This document shows, piece by piece, positions 53,233 through 62,485 of a DNA stretch of 64,000 nt. Location of the stretch: assembly GCA_965662545.1 (NCBI GenBank), contig CBFIHZ010000001.1, positions 1 to 64,000 on the forward strand, read 5' to 3'. The notes beneath the pieces were generated by a model, which was not told the origin of the DNA, searched no databases, and worked only from the letters and a program-made list of their open reading frames with translations. The DNA comes from CPC320 sp002684375. GTDB taxonomy: Bacteria > Pseudomonadota > Alphaproteobacteria > Rhodobacterales > Rhodobacteraceae. A program made the translations under genes and the position numbers. Each line of letters begins with the position of its first letter. The first letter of the stretch is position 1.

Positions 53233-54102
53233 ATGCAACAGTCTGACACCGGGTATCACTATCAATTGATGCGACGGGCTATTGATATTATCGATCAGCA
53301 CGATGGGGCGATAACGCTGGAAAATTTGGCGCGGGAAATGGGTATGAGTGTCGCGCATTTTCAACGGTTGTTTTCCAATTGGGTCGGGGTTTCGCCCAAG
53401 AAATATCAGCAGTATTTGGCTTTAAGCCATGCAAAAACCTTACTGAGCGCGCGCTTTACCCTGTTAGAGACAGCTTATCTTTCTGGGTTGTCGGGGACTG
53501 GGCGTTTGCATGATCTGTTTGTGCGCTGGGAGGCGATGACGCCGGGCGAGTTTGCACGCCAAGCGGATGATGTGACAATCCAATGGGGTTGGTTTGCCAC
53601 GCCGTTTGGCGAGGCCCTTGCGATGGGTACGCAGCGCGGGCTGTGCGGACTGGCTTTTGTAGAAGAAATCGGTCGGGAGCAGGCGTTGAGTGATATGATG
53701 GCCCGCTGGCCCTCAGCGCGATATGTACCCTATGCCGGTGGGCGGTTGGCTCGGCAATCTGAAGGGCTTTCCGGGGAGCTGCCAGACTGGGTTGATGCGG
53801 CATTCTCGGCGCGGGGCGAGACGCCACTCAGCTTAATTGGGGCGCCTTTTCAGATCAAAGTCTGGGAGGCTTTGATGCATATTCCCAGCGGTTTTGTGAC
53901 GAGCTATTCACAAATTGCCAGTGCGATTGGCCACCCCAAAGCGGTGCGCGCGGTTGGCACAGCGGTTGGGCGCAACCCGGTCAGCTGGGTGATACCGTGC
54001 CATAGGGCGCTGCGCAAATCTGGCGGGTTGGGTGGTTATCATTGGGGGCTTCGGGTAAAACGCGCAATGCTGGCCTATGAGGCGGCGCGGCAAGAGGCAT
54101 AG
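53233..54102 (+). CDS. AraC-type DNA-binding domain fused to O6-methylguanine-DNA methyltransferase
   Basis: 289 residues. An AraC helix-turn-helix domain (about 10-105: ITLENLAREMGMSVAHFQRLFSNWVGVSPKKYQQYL) is followed by the methyltransferase domain with the acceptor Cys256 in NPVSWVIPCHR and GAPFQIKVWEALMHIPSGFVTSY. It removes methyl groups from O6-methylguanine in a suicide reaction. The N-terminal zinc-Cys domain of E. coli Ada, which senses phosphotriester methylation, is absent. The ATG at 53233 follows CGGGGA. Confidence 0.93.
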   Translation: MQQSDTGYHYQLMRRAIDIIDQHDGAITLENLAREMGMSVAHFQRLFSNWVGVSPKKYQQYLALSHAKTLLSARFTLLETAYLSGLSGTGRLHDLFVRWEAMTPGEFARQADDVTIQWGWFATPFGEALAMGTQRGLCGLAFVEEIGREQALSDMMARWPSARYVPYAGGRLARQSEGLSGELPDWVDAAFSARGETPLSLIGAPFQIKVWEALMHIPSGFVTSYSQIASAIGHPKAVRAVGTAVGRNPVSWVIPCHRALRKSGGLGGYHWGLRVKRAMLAYEAARQEA

Positions 54103-54254
54103 GAGTACCTCGGTAGAGATGTCGCGCAATTAAAATCAGATCTATTGGGTGTTTGTATATTGCATCGTCGCTTCCAATTTGCCCACTATTGGGCTAATGT
54201 TCCGGCGGGTATATTTCAGTTTGACTATCGCATTAAATTTGAGGCTTCTTCACA

Positions 54255-54923
54255 ATGAATATTAACTTACGTAACTTTGCGCTTATCCCTGTGTTATTTG
54301 CTTTATCCGCCTGTATGCAGCCGGCACGTTTGACTGGAGACGACTCGCGTGAGCATACTAAACACGGGGCGCTTATTGGGACGATGATGGGTGCGGCTGT
54401 TGGTTTGGTATCGGCCGATAATTCTGACGAACGGCCTGGTAAAGTCGTAAAGGCGGCCATTATCGGTGCGGGCTTGGGGGCATTGGCGGGCACTTTGCTG
54501 GATCGACAAGAGGCAGATTTACGCCGTGATCTGGACAATCGTGACGTGCAAATTGTCAACACAGGAGACCGTTTGATCGTGACTTTGCCTCAGGATATTT
54601 TGTTTGCGACAGATAGTACGGCGGTGCGTGCCGATCTGCGTCGTGATTTGCAGGCCCTTGCGGGCAATTTGCAGGCCTATCCCAAATCCTCTGTCAGCAT
54701 CATTGGACACACGGACAATGTCGGGGACGCAAGCTATAATCGCGATCTTTCGAATCGTCGCGCCTACAGCGTGGAAAGCGTGCTGGTCGATTCTGGAATA
54801 TCCAATTCGCGCATTCAGGCTTATGGCCGGGGTGAGCAAGACCCCCTTGCTTCAAACCTGACATCTGAGGGACGTGCTCAAAATCGCAGAGTTGACGTCG
54901 TGATTGTTTCGAATGCAGGGTGA
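54255..54923 (+). CDS. OmpA-family outer-membrane lipoprotein
   Basis: 222 residues. A lipoprotein signal ends in LFALSAC with Cys20. Glycine-rich segments (GALIGTMMGAAVGLV, AAIIGAGLGALAGTL) follow, as in YiaD-like proteins. The C-terminal OmpA domain has FATDSTAVRADLRRDL, IIGHTDNVGDASYNRDLSNRRAYSV and RAQNRRVDVVI, which bind peptidoglycan. It links the outer membrane to the cell wall. The ATG has little ribosome-binding sequence before it. Confidence 0.92.
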   Translation: MNINLRNFALIPVLFALSACMQPARLTGDDSREHTKHGALIGTMMGAAVGLVSADNSDERPGKVVKAAIIGAGLGALAGTLLDRQEADLRRDLDNRDVQIVNTGDRLIVTLPQDILFATDSTAVRADLRRDLQALAGNLQAYPKSSVSIIGHTDNVGDASYNRDLSNRRAYSVESVLVDSGISNSRIQAYGRGEQDPLASNLTSEGRAQNRRVDVVIVSNAG

Positions 54924-55382
54924 GCGTGTTTGATCTTTCCATGGGATGCCTTGTGGAAGTAGGCCGGTTTTATGACACAATAATTAGTGTTGGATTTCAT
55001 TCGCAACCATATACCTAGGTCTTAAAGAAGAACCTTCGGACGGGTTCGCTAAATGCGCGGATATGCCTCGAAACTCAGGTGCCTCTGGATAATTACTGTC
55101 AGATGATCACGGAGTTTTTGATCCCTCACTGAGTGGCATTTTGACGAAATGGTGCCTCAGTGGGGTACAGTGCATTGTCTCGTGTACTTACCCTTGAATA
55201 TGACTGGTTAAATCTGTATGCACGGCGTGTCGAAGAGGCGCGCAGCGCTAAAGCTGAAAAAAGCTTACAGGGTCGGATATTCCGGCCCCGTTTGTTTTGA
55301 TGTAAACCTAAGACCAACTTGCAAGACCGGCGGAGACAACCGCACGGCCAGAAACATAAACGAATAGGAAACCAGAGACCTC
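54924..55382. other. Intergenic region upstream of rpsA
   Basis: 459 bases without a gene that I can support. It holds a terminator-like hairpin at 55270-55298 (listed separately). The rpsA start lies 85 bases after it. cmk, often found before rpsA, is not here. Confidence 0.45.
55270..55298 (+). terminator. Terminator-like hairpin in the rpsA leader
   Basis: GGGTCGGA (55270-55277), loop TAT, TCCGGCCC (55281-55288) with one G-U pair, then CGTTTGTTTT. It could end transcription from upstream or act as an attenuator within an rpsA leader. Confidence 0.55.
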
Positions 55383-57065
55383 ATGGCTCAAAACACATCT
55401 ATGGAGGAATTCGAAGCCCTCCTGAACGAAAGCTTCGAAATAGACACACCCGAAGAGGGGTCTGTTGTCACCGGCAAAGTTATCGCGATCGAAGCGGGAC
55501 AAGCCATCATCGACGTCGGCTATAAAATGGAAGGCCGCGTTGATATCAAAGAATTTGCAAATCCTGGTGAAGCGGCAGAAGTGTCGGTAGGAGACAGCGT
55601 AGAAGTCTTCTTGCGTCAGGTCGAGAACTCTAAGGGCGAAGCGGTCATTTCAAGGGAAATGGCGCGCCGTGAAGAGGCTTGGGATCGCCTTGAGAAAGCT
55701 TATTCGGACGAGGCTCGGGTCGATGGCGCAATCTTTGGCCGTGTTAAAGGCGGCTTTACAGTTGATCTTGGCGGCGCAGTTGCATTTTTGCCCGGCTCTC
55801 AGGTTGACGTGCGTCCTGTGCGGGATGCTGGCCCACTGATGGGGCTTAAGCAACCTTTCCAAATCCTTAAAATGGACCGCCGTCGTGGAAATATTGTGGT
55901 GTCGCGCCGTGCGATCCTCGAAGAGAGCCGCGCCGAGCAGCGCGCCGAAGTGATCGGCAATTTGACCGAAGGCATGTCTGTGGACGGCGTTGTCAAAAAC
56001 ATCACCGAATATGGTGCATTTGTCGATCTTGGCGGTGTAGACGGGCTATTGCACGTCACGGACATGGCCTGGCGCCGAATTAACCACCCGTCCGAGGTGT
56101 TGACGATCGGTGAGACGATCAAAGTGCAGGTTATCAAGATCAACAAAGAAACTCACCGTATTTCTCTGGGTATGAAACAGCTGCAAGAAGATCCTTGGAA
56201 CTTGGTTGCTGGCAAGTACCCACTGGAATCCGTGCACATGGGTCGGGTCACCAATATCACCGATTATGGTGCTTTTGTTGAGCTGGAAGCCGGTGTCGAA
56301 GGCCTTGTACACGTCTCGGAAATGTCTTGGACCAAAAAGAACGTCCACCCTGGCAAGATCGTGTCCACCAGCCAAGAAGTTGAGGTTATGGTGCTTGAGA
56401 TTGACGGCGTGAAACGGCGTGTTTCACTGGGTCTGAAACAAACCATTCGCAACCCTTGGGAAGTGTTTGCCGAGACCCATCCCGAAGGAACCGAAGTAGA
56501 AGGTGAAGTCAAAAATATCACCGAGTTTGGCCTTTTTGTTGGCCTTCCGGGTGATATCGATGGCATGGTTCACATGAGCGACATCAGTTGGGACGAACGT
56601 GGTGAAGACGCGATTCAGAACTTCCGCAAAGGCGACTTAGTTCAAGCCGTCGTGTCGGAAGTAGACGTTGAGAAAGAGCGCATTTCGCTGTCGATTAAAT
56701 CCATGGGCGGCGATAAGTTTGCCGAAGCGACTGGAAGTGTTAAGCGTGGCTCAATCGTCACGGTTAATGTGACCTCTATCGAAGACGGCGGTATTGAAGT
56801 TGAGTATGAGGGCATGAAATCCTTCATCCGACGTTCCGACCTGTCGCGTGATCGCGCAGAACAGCGTCCGGACCGTTTCTCGGTAGGGGACAAGCTGGAT
56901 GTGCGGGTCACCAATATCGACAGCAAAACGCGCCGCTTGGGTCTGTCGATTAAAGCGCGTGAAATTGCAGAAGAGAAAGAGGCCGTGGAACAGTATGGCT
57001 CGTCCGACTCGGGTGCGTCTCTTGGTGATATTCTGGGTGCAGCGCTGAAAGGCGACAACACCTAG
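55383..57065 (+). CDS. rpsA: 30S ribosomal protein S1
   Basis: 560 residues with six S1 (OB-fold) repeats, visible as recurring GAFVDLGGVDGLLHVTDMAW, GAFVELEAGVEGLVHVSEMSW and LFVGLPGDIDGMVHMSDISW. It binds mRNA and helps start translation on the ribosome. Followed by a perfect terminator, then ihfB 260 bases on; the rpsA-ihfB order is widespread in proteobacteria. Confidence 0.98.
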   Translation: MAQNTSMEEFEALLNESFEIDTPEEGSVVTGKVIAIEAGQAIIDVGYKMEGRVDIKEFANPGEAAEVSVGDSVEVFLRQVENSKGEAVISREMARREEAWDRLEKAYSDEARVDGAIFGRVKGGFTVDLGGAVAFLPGSQVDVRPVRDAGPLMGLKQPFQILKMDRRRGNIVVSRRAILEESRAEQRAEVIGNLTEGMSVDGVVKNITEYGAFVDLGGVDGLLHVTDMAWRRINHPSEVLTIGETIKVQVIKINKETHRISLGMKQLQEDPWNLVAGKYPLESVHMGRVTNITDYGAFVELEAGVEGLVHVSEMSWTKKNVHPGKIVSTSQEVEVMVLEIDGVKRRVSLGLKQTIRNPWEVFAETHPEGTEVEGEVKNITEFGLFVGLPGDIDGMVHMSDISWDERGEDAIQNFRKGDLVQAVVSEVDVEKERISLSIKSMGGDKFAEATGSVKRGSIVTVNVTSIEDGGIEVEYEGMKSFIRRSDLSRDRAEQRPDRFSVGDKLDVRVTNIDSKTRRLGLSIKAREIAEEKEAVEQYGSSDSGASLGDILGAALKGDNT

Positions 57066-57085
57066 GACGTGGTAAAATGCATTGA

Positions 57086-57120
57086 AAAAGCCCCGCAGAG
57101 CAGTTTGCGGGGCTTTTGTT
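57086..57120 (+). terminator. Rho-independent terminator after rpsA
   Basis: Perfect 12-pair stem AAAAGCCCCGCA (57086-57097) and TGCGGGGCTTTT (57106-57117), followed by GTTGTTGTTG. It starts 20 bases after the stop codon. Confidence 0.88.
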
Positions 57121-57327
57121 GTTGTTGTTGCAAAAACTCTGTTTGGTTTGCGCCGTCGTGTTGTTGATTTAAAGTGTGAATTAAGATAAACAAAAACGTG
57201 ACACGTCTTTGGTGTCAAATATTTGGCGCGGATGCGTGGTTTAAAATTTTCATGTTGGAATAGCGGGCGATTGAAAATATGAAAAAGAAGTGTCTTTTCG
57301 CTGCGCAGTCTTGGGGAGAAAGTCTAA

Positions 57328-57609
57328 ATGATACGATCTGAATTGATCCAAAAATTGGCGGATGAAAACCCGCATCTTTTTCAGCGTGACGTAGAGCGTA
57401 TCGTAAACACGATTTTTGATGAGATCACCGAGACTATGGCGCGAGGTGATCGCGTAGAGTTGCGGGGGTTTGGGGCCTTTTCTGTGAAAAAGCGGGATTC
57501 CAGAGTTGGGCGTAACCCGCGTACTGGGGCCTCGGTTGCAGTTGCGGAAAAGCATGTGCCGTTTTTCAAGACCGGTAAACTCCTACGGGATCGTTTAAAC
57601 GGAAGATAA
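57328..57609 (+). CDS. ihfB: Integration host factor subunit beta
   Basis: 93 residues of the HU/IHF family: MIRSELIQKLADENPHL start, RVELRGFGAFSVKKRDSRVGRNPRTG (the DNA-bending beta-arm) and KLLRDRLNGR end. With IhfA it bends DNA at specific sites in transcription and recombination. GGGGAGAAAG precedes the ATG. Three bases separate it from the lapA-like gene. Confidence 0.96.
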   Translation: MIRSELIQKLADENPHLFQRDVERIVNTIFDEITETMARGDRVELRGFGAFSVKKRDSRVGRNPRTGASVAVAEKHVPFFKTGKLLRDRLNGR

Positions 57610-57612
57610 ACC

Positions 57613-57963
57613 ATGCGCTATTTGCGATATGGGTTTTTAGGCCTGCTTGGGATTGTTCTTATTACGGTTGCAATCGCCAACAGAGGTGTTGTGACACTCA
57701 CGCTTCTGCCCGCGGAGCTAGGTGCGTTGTTCGGGCTGAATCTATCGATCCAGATACCGCTGTTCGTGGTCATTTTTAGTGGCATAGTGGCCGGCTTGTT
57801 TATCGGTTTTTGCTGGGAATGGTTGCGGGAATATAAACTGCGCGCCGAGGGCCACCGCAGTGCCCGCGAGGTCAATAAACTTCAGCGTCAAGTGCGCAAG
57901 CTTCAGGTTGAAAAATACGACGAAAAGGATGAGGTTTTGGCCCTTCTGGACCGCGCAAATTAA
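57613..57963 (+). CDS. LapA family (DUF1049) membrane protein
   Basis: 116 residues. Two membrane segments (FLGLLGIVLITVAIANRG, and IPLFVVIFSGIVAGLFIGFCWEWL) are joined by a short loop, then a charged coiled-coil tail (EVNKLQRQVRKLQVEKYDEKDEV). LapA/YciS proteins help lipopolysaccharide assembly in enterobacteria. It lies between ihfB and trpF in an apparent operon. Confidence 0.88.
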   Translation: MRYLRYGFLGLLGIVLITVAIANRGVVTLTLLPAELGALFGLNLSIQIPLFVVIFSGIVAGLFIGFCWEWLREYKLRAEGHRSAREVNKLQRQVRKLQVEKYDEKDEVLALLDRAN

Positions 57964-57978
57964 GGTGAGGCGAGATAG

Positions 57979-58644
57979 GTGATCAAAGTAAAATTCTGCG
58001 GTTTAACCACGCCTGATGCCGTGCAGGCCGCGGCCCGGGCCGGGGCGGCCTATGTTGGGTTCGTATTTTTTCCAAAATCTCCGCGCCACCTGTCGATTGA
58101 ACAGGCTCGCACTCTTGCCCAAGACACCCCTGCCGGCATTGTAAAAGTTGCTTTGACAGTTAATGCGACAGACGCATTTCTGGATCAACTCACTAAAAAT
58201 GTGCCCTTGGACATGCTTCAGCTACACGGCCATGAAACACCCGCACGTGTGACAGAGATCAAGGCCCGTTACGGCCTGCCAGTGATGAAAGCTGTTGGGC
58301 TGGAAAAGGCCGATGATCTGACCAAGATCAGCGATTATGCGGCGGTCTGTGATCAGCTTTTGATTGATGCAAAGCCCCCCAGACAGGGTATTTTGCCCGG
58401 TGGCAACGGTTTGGCGTTTGACTGGCGGTTGATTGCCGGCCGTGAGTGGCCGCTGCCATGGATGCTGGCTGGCGGTTTGACCCCCGAGACGGTTCCGGCT
58501 GCGGTGCAAATGACCGGCGCGCGCCAATTGGACGTCAGCTCAGGCGTTGAGACCGCACCTGGCGTGAAGGGGGCAGGCCTGATGTCGGCCTTTATGGCCG
58601 CGGCACAGTGTCACCCGATAGAGACGCCGATAGAGACGATGTGA
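57979..58644 (+). CDS. trpF: Phosphoribosylanthranilate isomerase
   Basis: 221 residues, (beta/alpha)8 barrel: VKFCGLTTPDAVQAAARAGAAYVGFVFFPKSPRHL with the catalytic Cys, LLIDAKPP with the catalytic Asp, and DVSSGVETAPGVKG. It carries out the Amadori rearrangement in tryptophan synthesis. The start is GTG, with AGGCGAGATAG upstream. trpB follows 67 bases later; trpA is not in view. Confidence 0.97.
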   Translation: MIKVKFCGLTTPDAVQAAARAGAAYVGFVFFPKSPRHLSIEQARTLAQDTPAGIVKVALTVNATDAFLDQLTKNVPLDMLQLHGHETPARVTEIKARYGLPVMKAVGLEKADDLTKISDYAAVCDQLLIDAKPPRQGILPGGNGLAFDWRLIAGREWPLPWMLAGGLTPETVPAAVQMTGARQLDVSSGVETAPGVKGAGLMSAFMAAAQCHPIETPIETM

Positions 58645-58711
58645 ATTTATGACTGGAAATTTCGCGCATTGCGCCATATTTCAAGTGACACAGCAGCGAT
58701 AAGGATTTCAG

Positions 58712-59935
58712 ATGGCAGACGATCTTTTCAACAGCTTTATGAATGGTCCCGATGACAAGGGCCGTTTTGGTGATTTCGGCGGTCGTTTCGTTTCCGAGAC
58801 CTTGATGCCGTTGATTCTCGAGTTGGAACAACAGTATGAAATTGCCAAGACCGACGAGACTTTCTGGGCCGAGATGCACCATCTTTGGACCCATTATGTT
58901 GGCCGGCCAAGCCCGCTATATTTTTCGGAACGGTTGACCCAGCACTTGGGCGGTGCGAAAATCTATATGAAACGCGACGAGTTGAACCACACGGGTGCGC
59001 ATAAAATCAACAACGTGCTGGGACAAATTATTCTGGCGCGAAGAATGGGGAAATCGCGTATTATTGCTGAAACAGGCGCTGGGCAGCATGGCGTTGCAAC
59101 CGCGACGGTCTGCGCCAAGTTTGGCCTGCAATGCGTGGTCTATATGGGCGCCCATGATGTGGAGCGTCAGGCGCCAAACGTCTTTCGGATGAAACTGCTC
59201 GGCGCTGAAGTGATTCCCGTAACCTCGGGTCGCGGTACCCTCAAAGATGCGATGAATGATGCGCTGCGCGATTGGGTGACCAATGTGCGCGATACATTTT
59301 ATTGTATTGGCACCGTGGCGGGCCCGCATCCCTATCCCGCGATGGTACGTGATTTCCAAGCCATCATTGGCAAGGAAGCCAAAGAACAGATGATGGTGGC
59401 CGAAGGCCGCCTTCCCGATACGCTGATTGCAGCGATCGGTGGCGGATCAAACGCAATGGGGCTGTTTTATCCGTTTTTGGATGACAAAGAGGTTGGTATT
59501 GTCGGCGTTGAGGCCGGAGGCAAGGGTGTGAACGCCAAGATGGAACATTGCGCCTCGCTGACGGGGGGGCGCCCTGGGGTGTTGCACGGCAATCGCACCT
59601 ATCTGTTACAGGATGACGACGGACAAATTCTCGAAGGTTTCAGCATCTCAGCTGGTCTGGATTATCCCGGTATTGGGCCCGAACATGCCTGGTTGCACGA
59701 TATTGGCCGCGCGCAATATGTTAGCATCACCGATAAAGAGGCGCTTGAGGCGTTTCAACTGTGTTGCGAGCTGGAGGGCATTATCCCCGCACTTGAGCCA
59801 AGCCACGCCTTGGCTCATGTGATGAAAATGGCTCCGACATTACCAGCCGATCACATCATCTGCATGAATATGTGTGGGCGCGGCGATAAGGACATCTTTA
59901 CGGTCGCGCAACATCTGGGCTTTGACATGGGATAG
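58712..59935 (+). CDS. trpB: Tryptophan synthase beta chain
   Basis: 407 residues. The PLP lysine is in LNHTGAHKINN, the PLP phosphate loop is GGGSNAMG, and GAGQHGVATATVCAKFGL is the conserved channel segment. It joins indole and serine to make tryptophan. It ends 34 bases before the convergent DUF2237 gene. Confidence 0.98.
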   Translation: MADDLFNSFMNGPDDKGRFGDFGGRFVSETLMPLILELEQQYEIAKTDETFWAEMHHLWTHYVGRPSPLYFSERLTQHLGGAKIYMKRDELNHTGAHKINNVLGQIILARRMGKSRIIAETGAGQHGVATATVCAKFGLQCVVYMGAHDVERQAPNVFRMKLLGAEVIPVTSGRGTLKDAMNDALRDWVTNVRDTFYCIGTVAGPHPYPAMVRDFQAIIGKEAKEQMMVAEGRLPDTLIAAIGGGSNAMGLFYPFLDDKEVGIVGVEAGGKGVNAKMEHCASLTGGRPGVLHGNRTYLLQDDDGQILEGFSISAGLDYPGIGPEHAWLHDIGRAQYVSITDKEALEAFQLCCELEGIIPALEPSHALAHVMKMAPTLPADHIICMNMCGRGDKDIFTVAQHLGFDMG

Positions 59936-59969
59936 CCACCCTTGCGCTTTGTGGTGGTGGCTGGGGCGT

Positions 59970-60350
59970 CTAATGCGTGCCAACCGCATGTTTTTCCAGG
60001 ATTTCAATCGAGACAATGTCCAACGCGCTTTTATGCGTGGCTTGGATATTGACCTTTGGAGCACAGCCTTCGTCATGGGCTTGAAGAAACCGGCTGGCGC
60101 AAAGGCACCAGGCATCACCGGGGTTCAACCCGATGAACCCGTATTCAGGCCGCGACGTCGAAAGATCATTTCCGACATATTTTGAATAGGCCAGAAATTC
60201 GGCGGTCATAATCGCGCAGACCGTATGACTTCCGTGATCTTCCGCGCAAGTATTGCAACACCCATCGCGGAAAAAACCGGTTACAGGCTGGGTTGAACAG
60301 GTCATGATCGGGTCACCGAACACATTCACGGAAGGGTCTTTTTCAATCAT
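59970..60350 (-). CDS. DUF2237 family protein
   Basis: 126 residues: NVFGDPIMTCSTQPVTGFFRDGCCNT, GSHTVCAIMTAEFLAYSKYVGNDLSTSRPEYGF and WCLCASRFLQAHDEGCAP identify DUF2237. The several conserved Cys suggest metal binding, but the function is unknown. The family-like start is MIEKDPSVNVFG at 60350; a longer TTG start at 60413 is less likely. Confidence 0.9.
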   Translation of the reverse strand: MIEKDPSVNVFGDPIMTCSTQPVTGFFRDGCCNTCAEDHGSHTVCAIMTAEFLAYSKYVGNDLSTSRPEYGFIGLNPGDAWCLCASRFLQAHDEGCAPKVNIQATHKSALDIVSIEILEKHAVGTH

Positions 60351-60516
60351 AAGGAAAGGTCCGTTTTCAGGGCGCAGGTCGGATGACGCTGTGGATTGTT
60401 TGGGTAAACTCAAAACAGGCTTTTATCTGTCCGTCAATGGCCAGTCTGGGCACATGGTCTGAAGTCGGCCCAGATTTTGGTCAACCACGTTTTGGCTTTA
60501 TGGTGCAGGCCATCAG

Positions 60517-61554
60517 TTATTTGGGCGGGATCCAGTCTATCCACCGGCCGTGAAAGTCTGCTCTTCCAAGGTCAAATATGACGTTGGCAGGCCACAGGTG
60601 CAGTGTTATGGCAGCACCTTGTTGATCACTTGCGTCGGCCTCTATCGAAAGCCAGGCAAGTGGTGTTTGCTTTGTTGCCTGTGCCCCGGCATGGGCCAAG
60701 AGTGCCCGACCTCGTGCTTGTTGTTCGGGTGGAAAATACTGCCAGGCGATGGTGTGGTAAATCAGGTGCAGGTGGCCATCGCGCGGCAGCTTCAGGCGGT
60801 GCGCGAGCCAGTCTATCGCATCACCGGTGTCAACATTAGCACTGTGGTGGGCGATCGCGGCGCGGGTGCGGGCGATGCGCTCTGGCTGATCGGGCCATTG
60901 ATAGGCGATTAAGCGGGTTGCGTCCTCGGGTTTGGTTGGATCAAGCGGGTTGAGATCGACACCGCCCCGTTCGGCGATATGCGGCCAAAGCCCGGTTGGC
61001 ACAGGGCCGTACCAATCTGGTGCTAAATCCAGAACCGGCTGATCGGGTCCAAAACGGTGCCCGGGCACGGTCAGCGCAAAGCGGTCAAAGCCAAGGTTCA
61101 GCCCCGCACTGGCCCCAAGTTCTGACAGAAAAATCGGCAACTTGTATTGGTGTTGTAGCCACATTGCGGCTGGAATAAGCCCTGCGCTGCGGGCGACTTC
61201 GTTGGTTTGGGGCGGATAAGTGAGCCAGTTTTCTATAAATCTGCCGTGGCGGGTCAGCGTGGTCTGGACTGCTTTGATTAGCTGATCGTCGTTGGTGTGA
61301 TGGGGCGGATAGGCGCTCCGCAACTGTGCTGATTGCCCGTTCAGCACCAGCGCGTGCAGTGCGCTTGCAAGGCGCAGTGGCAGCGAGGCGCCTTTGGGCC
61401 CAATATCGCCTGGCCAAGCCTCCAAGCGTTGCGCCAGTGCGCCCTCAATGGGCCAATGTTGCGCCACAAGACGCAGCAAACGCGCCATGAAGGCAGAGCC
61501 TAGTTTATCACAATGAGAGGCCTGCTCTAAAAATGCCGCGGCCAAGCGGGTCAC
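60517..61554 (-). CDS. DUF2332 domain-containing protein
   Basis: 345 residues. It starts LAAAFLEQASHCDKLGSAFMARLL, followed by EVARSAGLIPA and LSELGASAGLNLGFDRF (a methyltransferase-like glycine motif), then LIYHTIAWQYFP. The family has no proven activity but looks like a SAM-dependent methyltransferase. It begins with GTG overlapping the pth stop (GTGA). Confidence 0.9.
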   Translation of the reverse strand: MTRLAAAFLEQASHCDKLGSAFMARLLRLVAQHWPIEGALAQRLEAWPGDIGPKGASLPLRLASALHALVLNGQSAQLRSAYPPHHTNDDQLIKAVQTTLTRHGRFIENWLTYPPQTNEVARSAGLIPAAMWLQHQYKLPIFLSELGASAGLNLGFDRFALTVPGHRFGPDQPVLDLAPDWYGPVPTGLWPHIAERGGVDLNPLDPTKPEDATRLIAYQWPDQPERIARTRAAIAHHSANVDTGDAIDWLAHRLKLPRDGHLHLIYHTIAWQYFPPEQQARGRALLAHAGAQATKQTPLAWLSIEADASDQQGAAITLHLWPANVIFDLGRADFHGRWIDWIPPK

Positions 61555-62342
61555 TTAAATTTATCCATAAGCCTTTCTAAAGCAGAACGATTTTTTTGTC
61601 CAGTTTCTGCGCTTCCGGTATCAGCCTGTGAGGGATCATTTAAGATGCGGTCTTTGTGATCAGTGTTGGTCTGTGATTGCCTTTGACCGCCTTTAGCATT
61701 GGGGTGTTCTTGGCCAGTGGGTTTTTGTTTTGACTGTTTGTCCGCCGGGGCCCTTTTCCCGGTCGAGGGACGCGGGGGTGACGTGCGCAGGGCCACGGCA
61801 TTCATAAACCGCCCCGCGTCACCGGCGGCGAGATCGGCCGCACCATCGCACAGACCGTGCAGTAGATCCTCCAGCCATGTCTCATCTACTTTGGCAAAAT
61901 CATGCAGTACATAACGTGCTACCAGATCTTTGTGTCCCGGATGGCCGATCCCCATGCGCACCCGGCGGTAAGCCTCGCCGATATGGGCGTGCATTGACCG
62001 TAATCCATTATGACCGGCATGGCCGCCACCTTGTTTGACTTTCAAGCGGCCGGGCGCCAAATCAAGCTCATCGTGGAAGACAGTGACATCCTGCGCTGTG
62101 GCTTTGTAAAATCGAGCCGCTTCGCCCACCGCTTGGCCAGACAGGTTCATAAATGTCTGCGGCTTTACCAACAGAATTTTTTCACGGCCCAAAAGGCCTT
62201 CGCTGATCTGGGCCTGAAATTTCTGTTTCCACGGTGCAAAGCCGTGGGCGCTTGCCAGACCGTCCAGCGCCATAAAGCCGATATTATGGCGGTTTTTGGC
62301 ATATTTACTGCCGGGGTTACCAAGGCCTACGAAAATTTGCAT
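61551..62342 (-). CDS. pth: Peptidyl-tRNA hydrolase with a C-terminal extension
   Basis: 263 residues. FVGLGNPGSKYAKNRHNIGFMALD carries the catalytic His19; FHDELDLAPGRLKVKQGGGHAGHNGLRS is also typical. It frees tRNA from drop-off peptidyl-tRNAs. From about residue 185 it has a Lys/Gln/Ser-rich, low-complexity tail, making it longer than the usual 190 residues. The ATG at 62342 is chosen over an adjacent TTG. It is cotranscribed with DUF2332 and preceded by rplY. Confidence 0.96.
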   Translation of the reverse strand: MQIFVGLGNPGSKYAKNRHNIGFMALDGLASAHGFAPWKQKFQAQISEGLLGREKILLVKPQTFMNLSGQAVGEAARFYKATAQDVTVFHDELDLAPGRLKVKQGGGHAGHNGLRSMHAHIGEAYRRVRMGIGHPGHKDLVARYVLHDFAKVDETWLEDLLHGLCDGAADLAAGDAGRFMNAVALRTSPPRPSTGKRAPADKQSKQKPTGQEHPNAKGGQRQSQTNTDHKDRILNDPSQADTGSAETGQKNRSALERLMDKFK

Positions 62343-62434
62343 CAAGGGTTACCTTTGGGTGAACGGTCTTACAGGCGTATACTAAACCTGCAATTTTTCC
62401 AAGCAATGAGCGCCCTGCCCAGTACTTGCAATAA

Positions 62435-62462
62435 AAAACGGGGCCTTAAAAAGCCCCGTTTT
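62435..62462 (-). terminator. Rho-independent terminator after rplY
   Basis: Perfect ten-pair stem AAAACGGGGC (62435-62444) and GCCCCGTTTT (62453-62462), 8-nt loop. Read on the minus strand it lies 23 bases past the rplY stop and runs into TTTATT. Confidence 0.85.
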
Positions 62463-62485
62463 CCATTCAAATATTACGACGCAAC

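Noticed and set aside
57117..57132. GTTGTTGTTGTTG microsatellite
   Set aside because: It is the tail of the rpsA terminator and too short to be a functional repeat.
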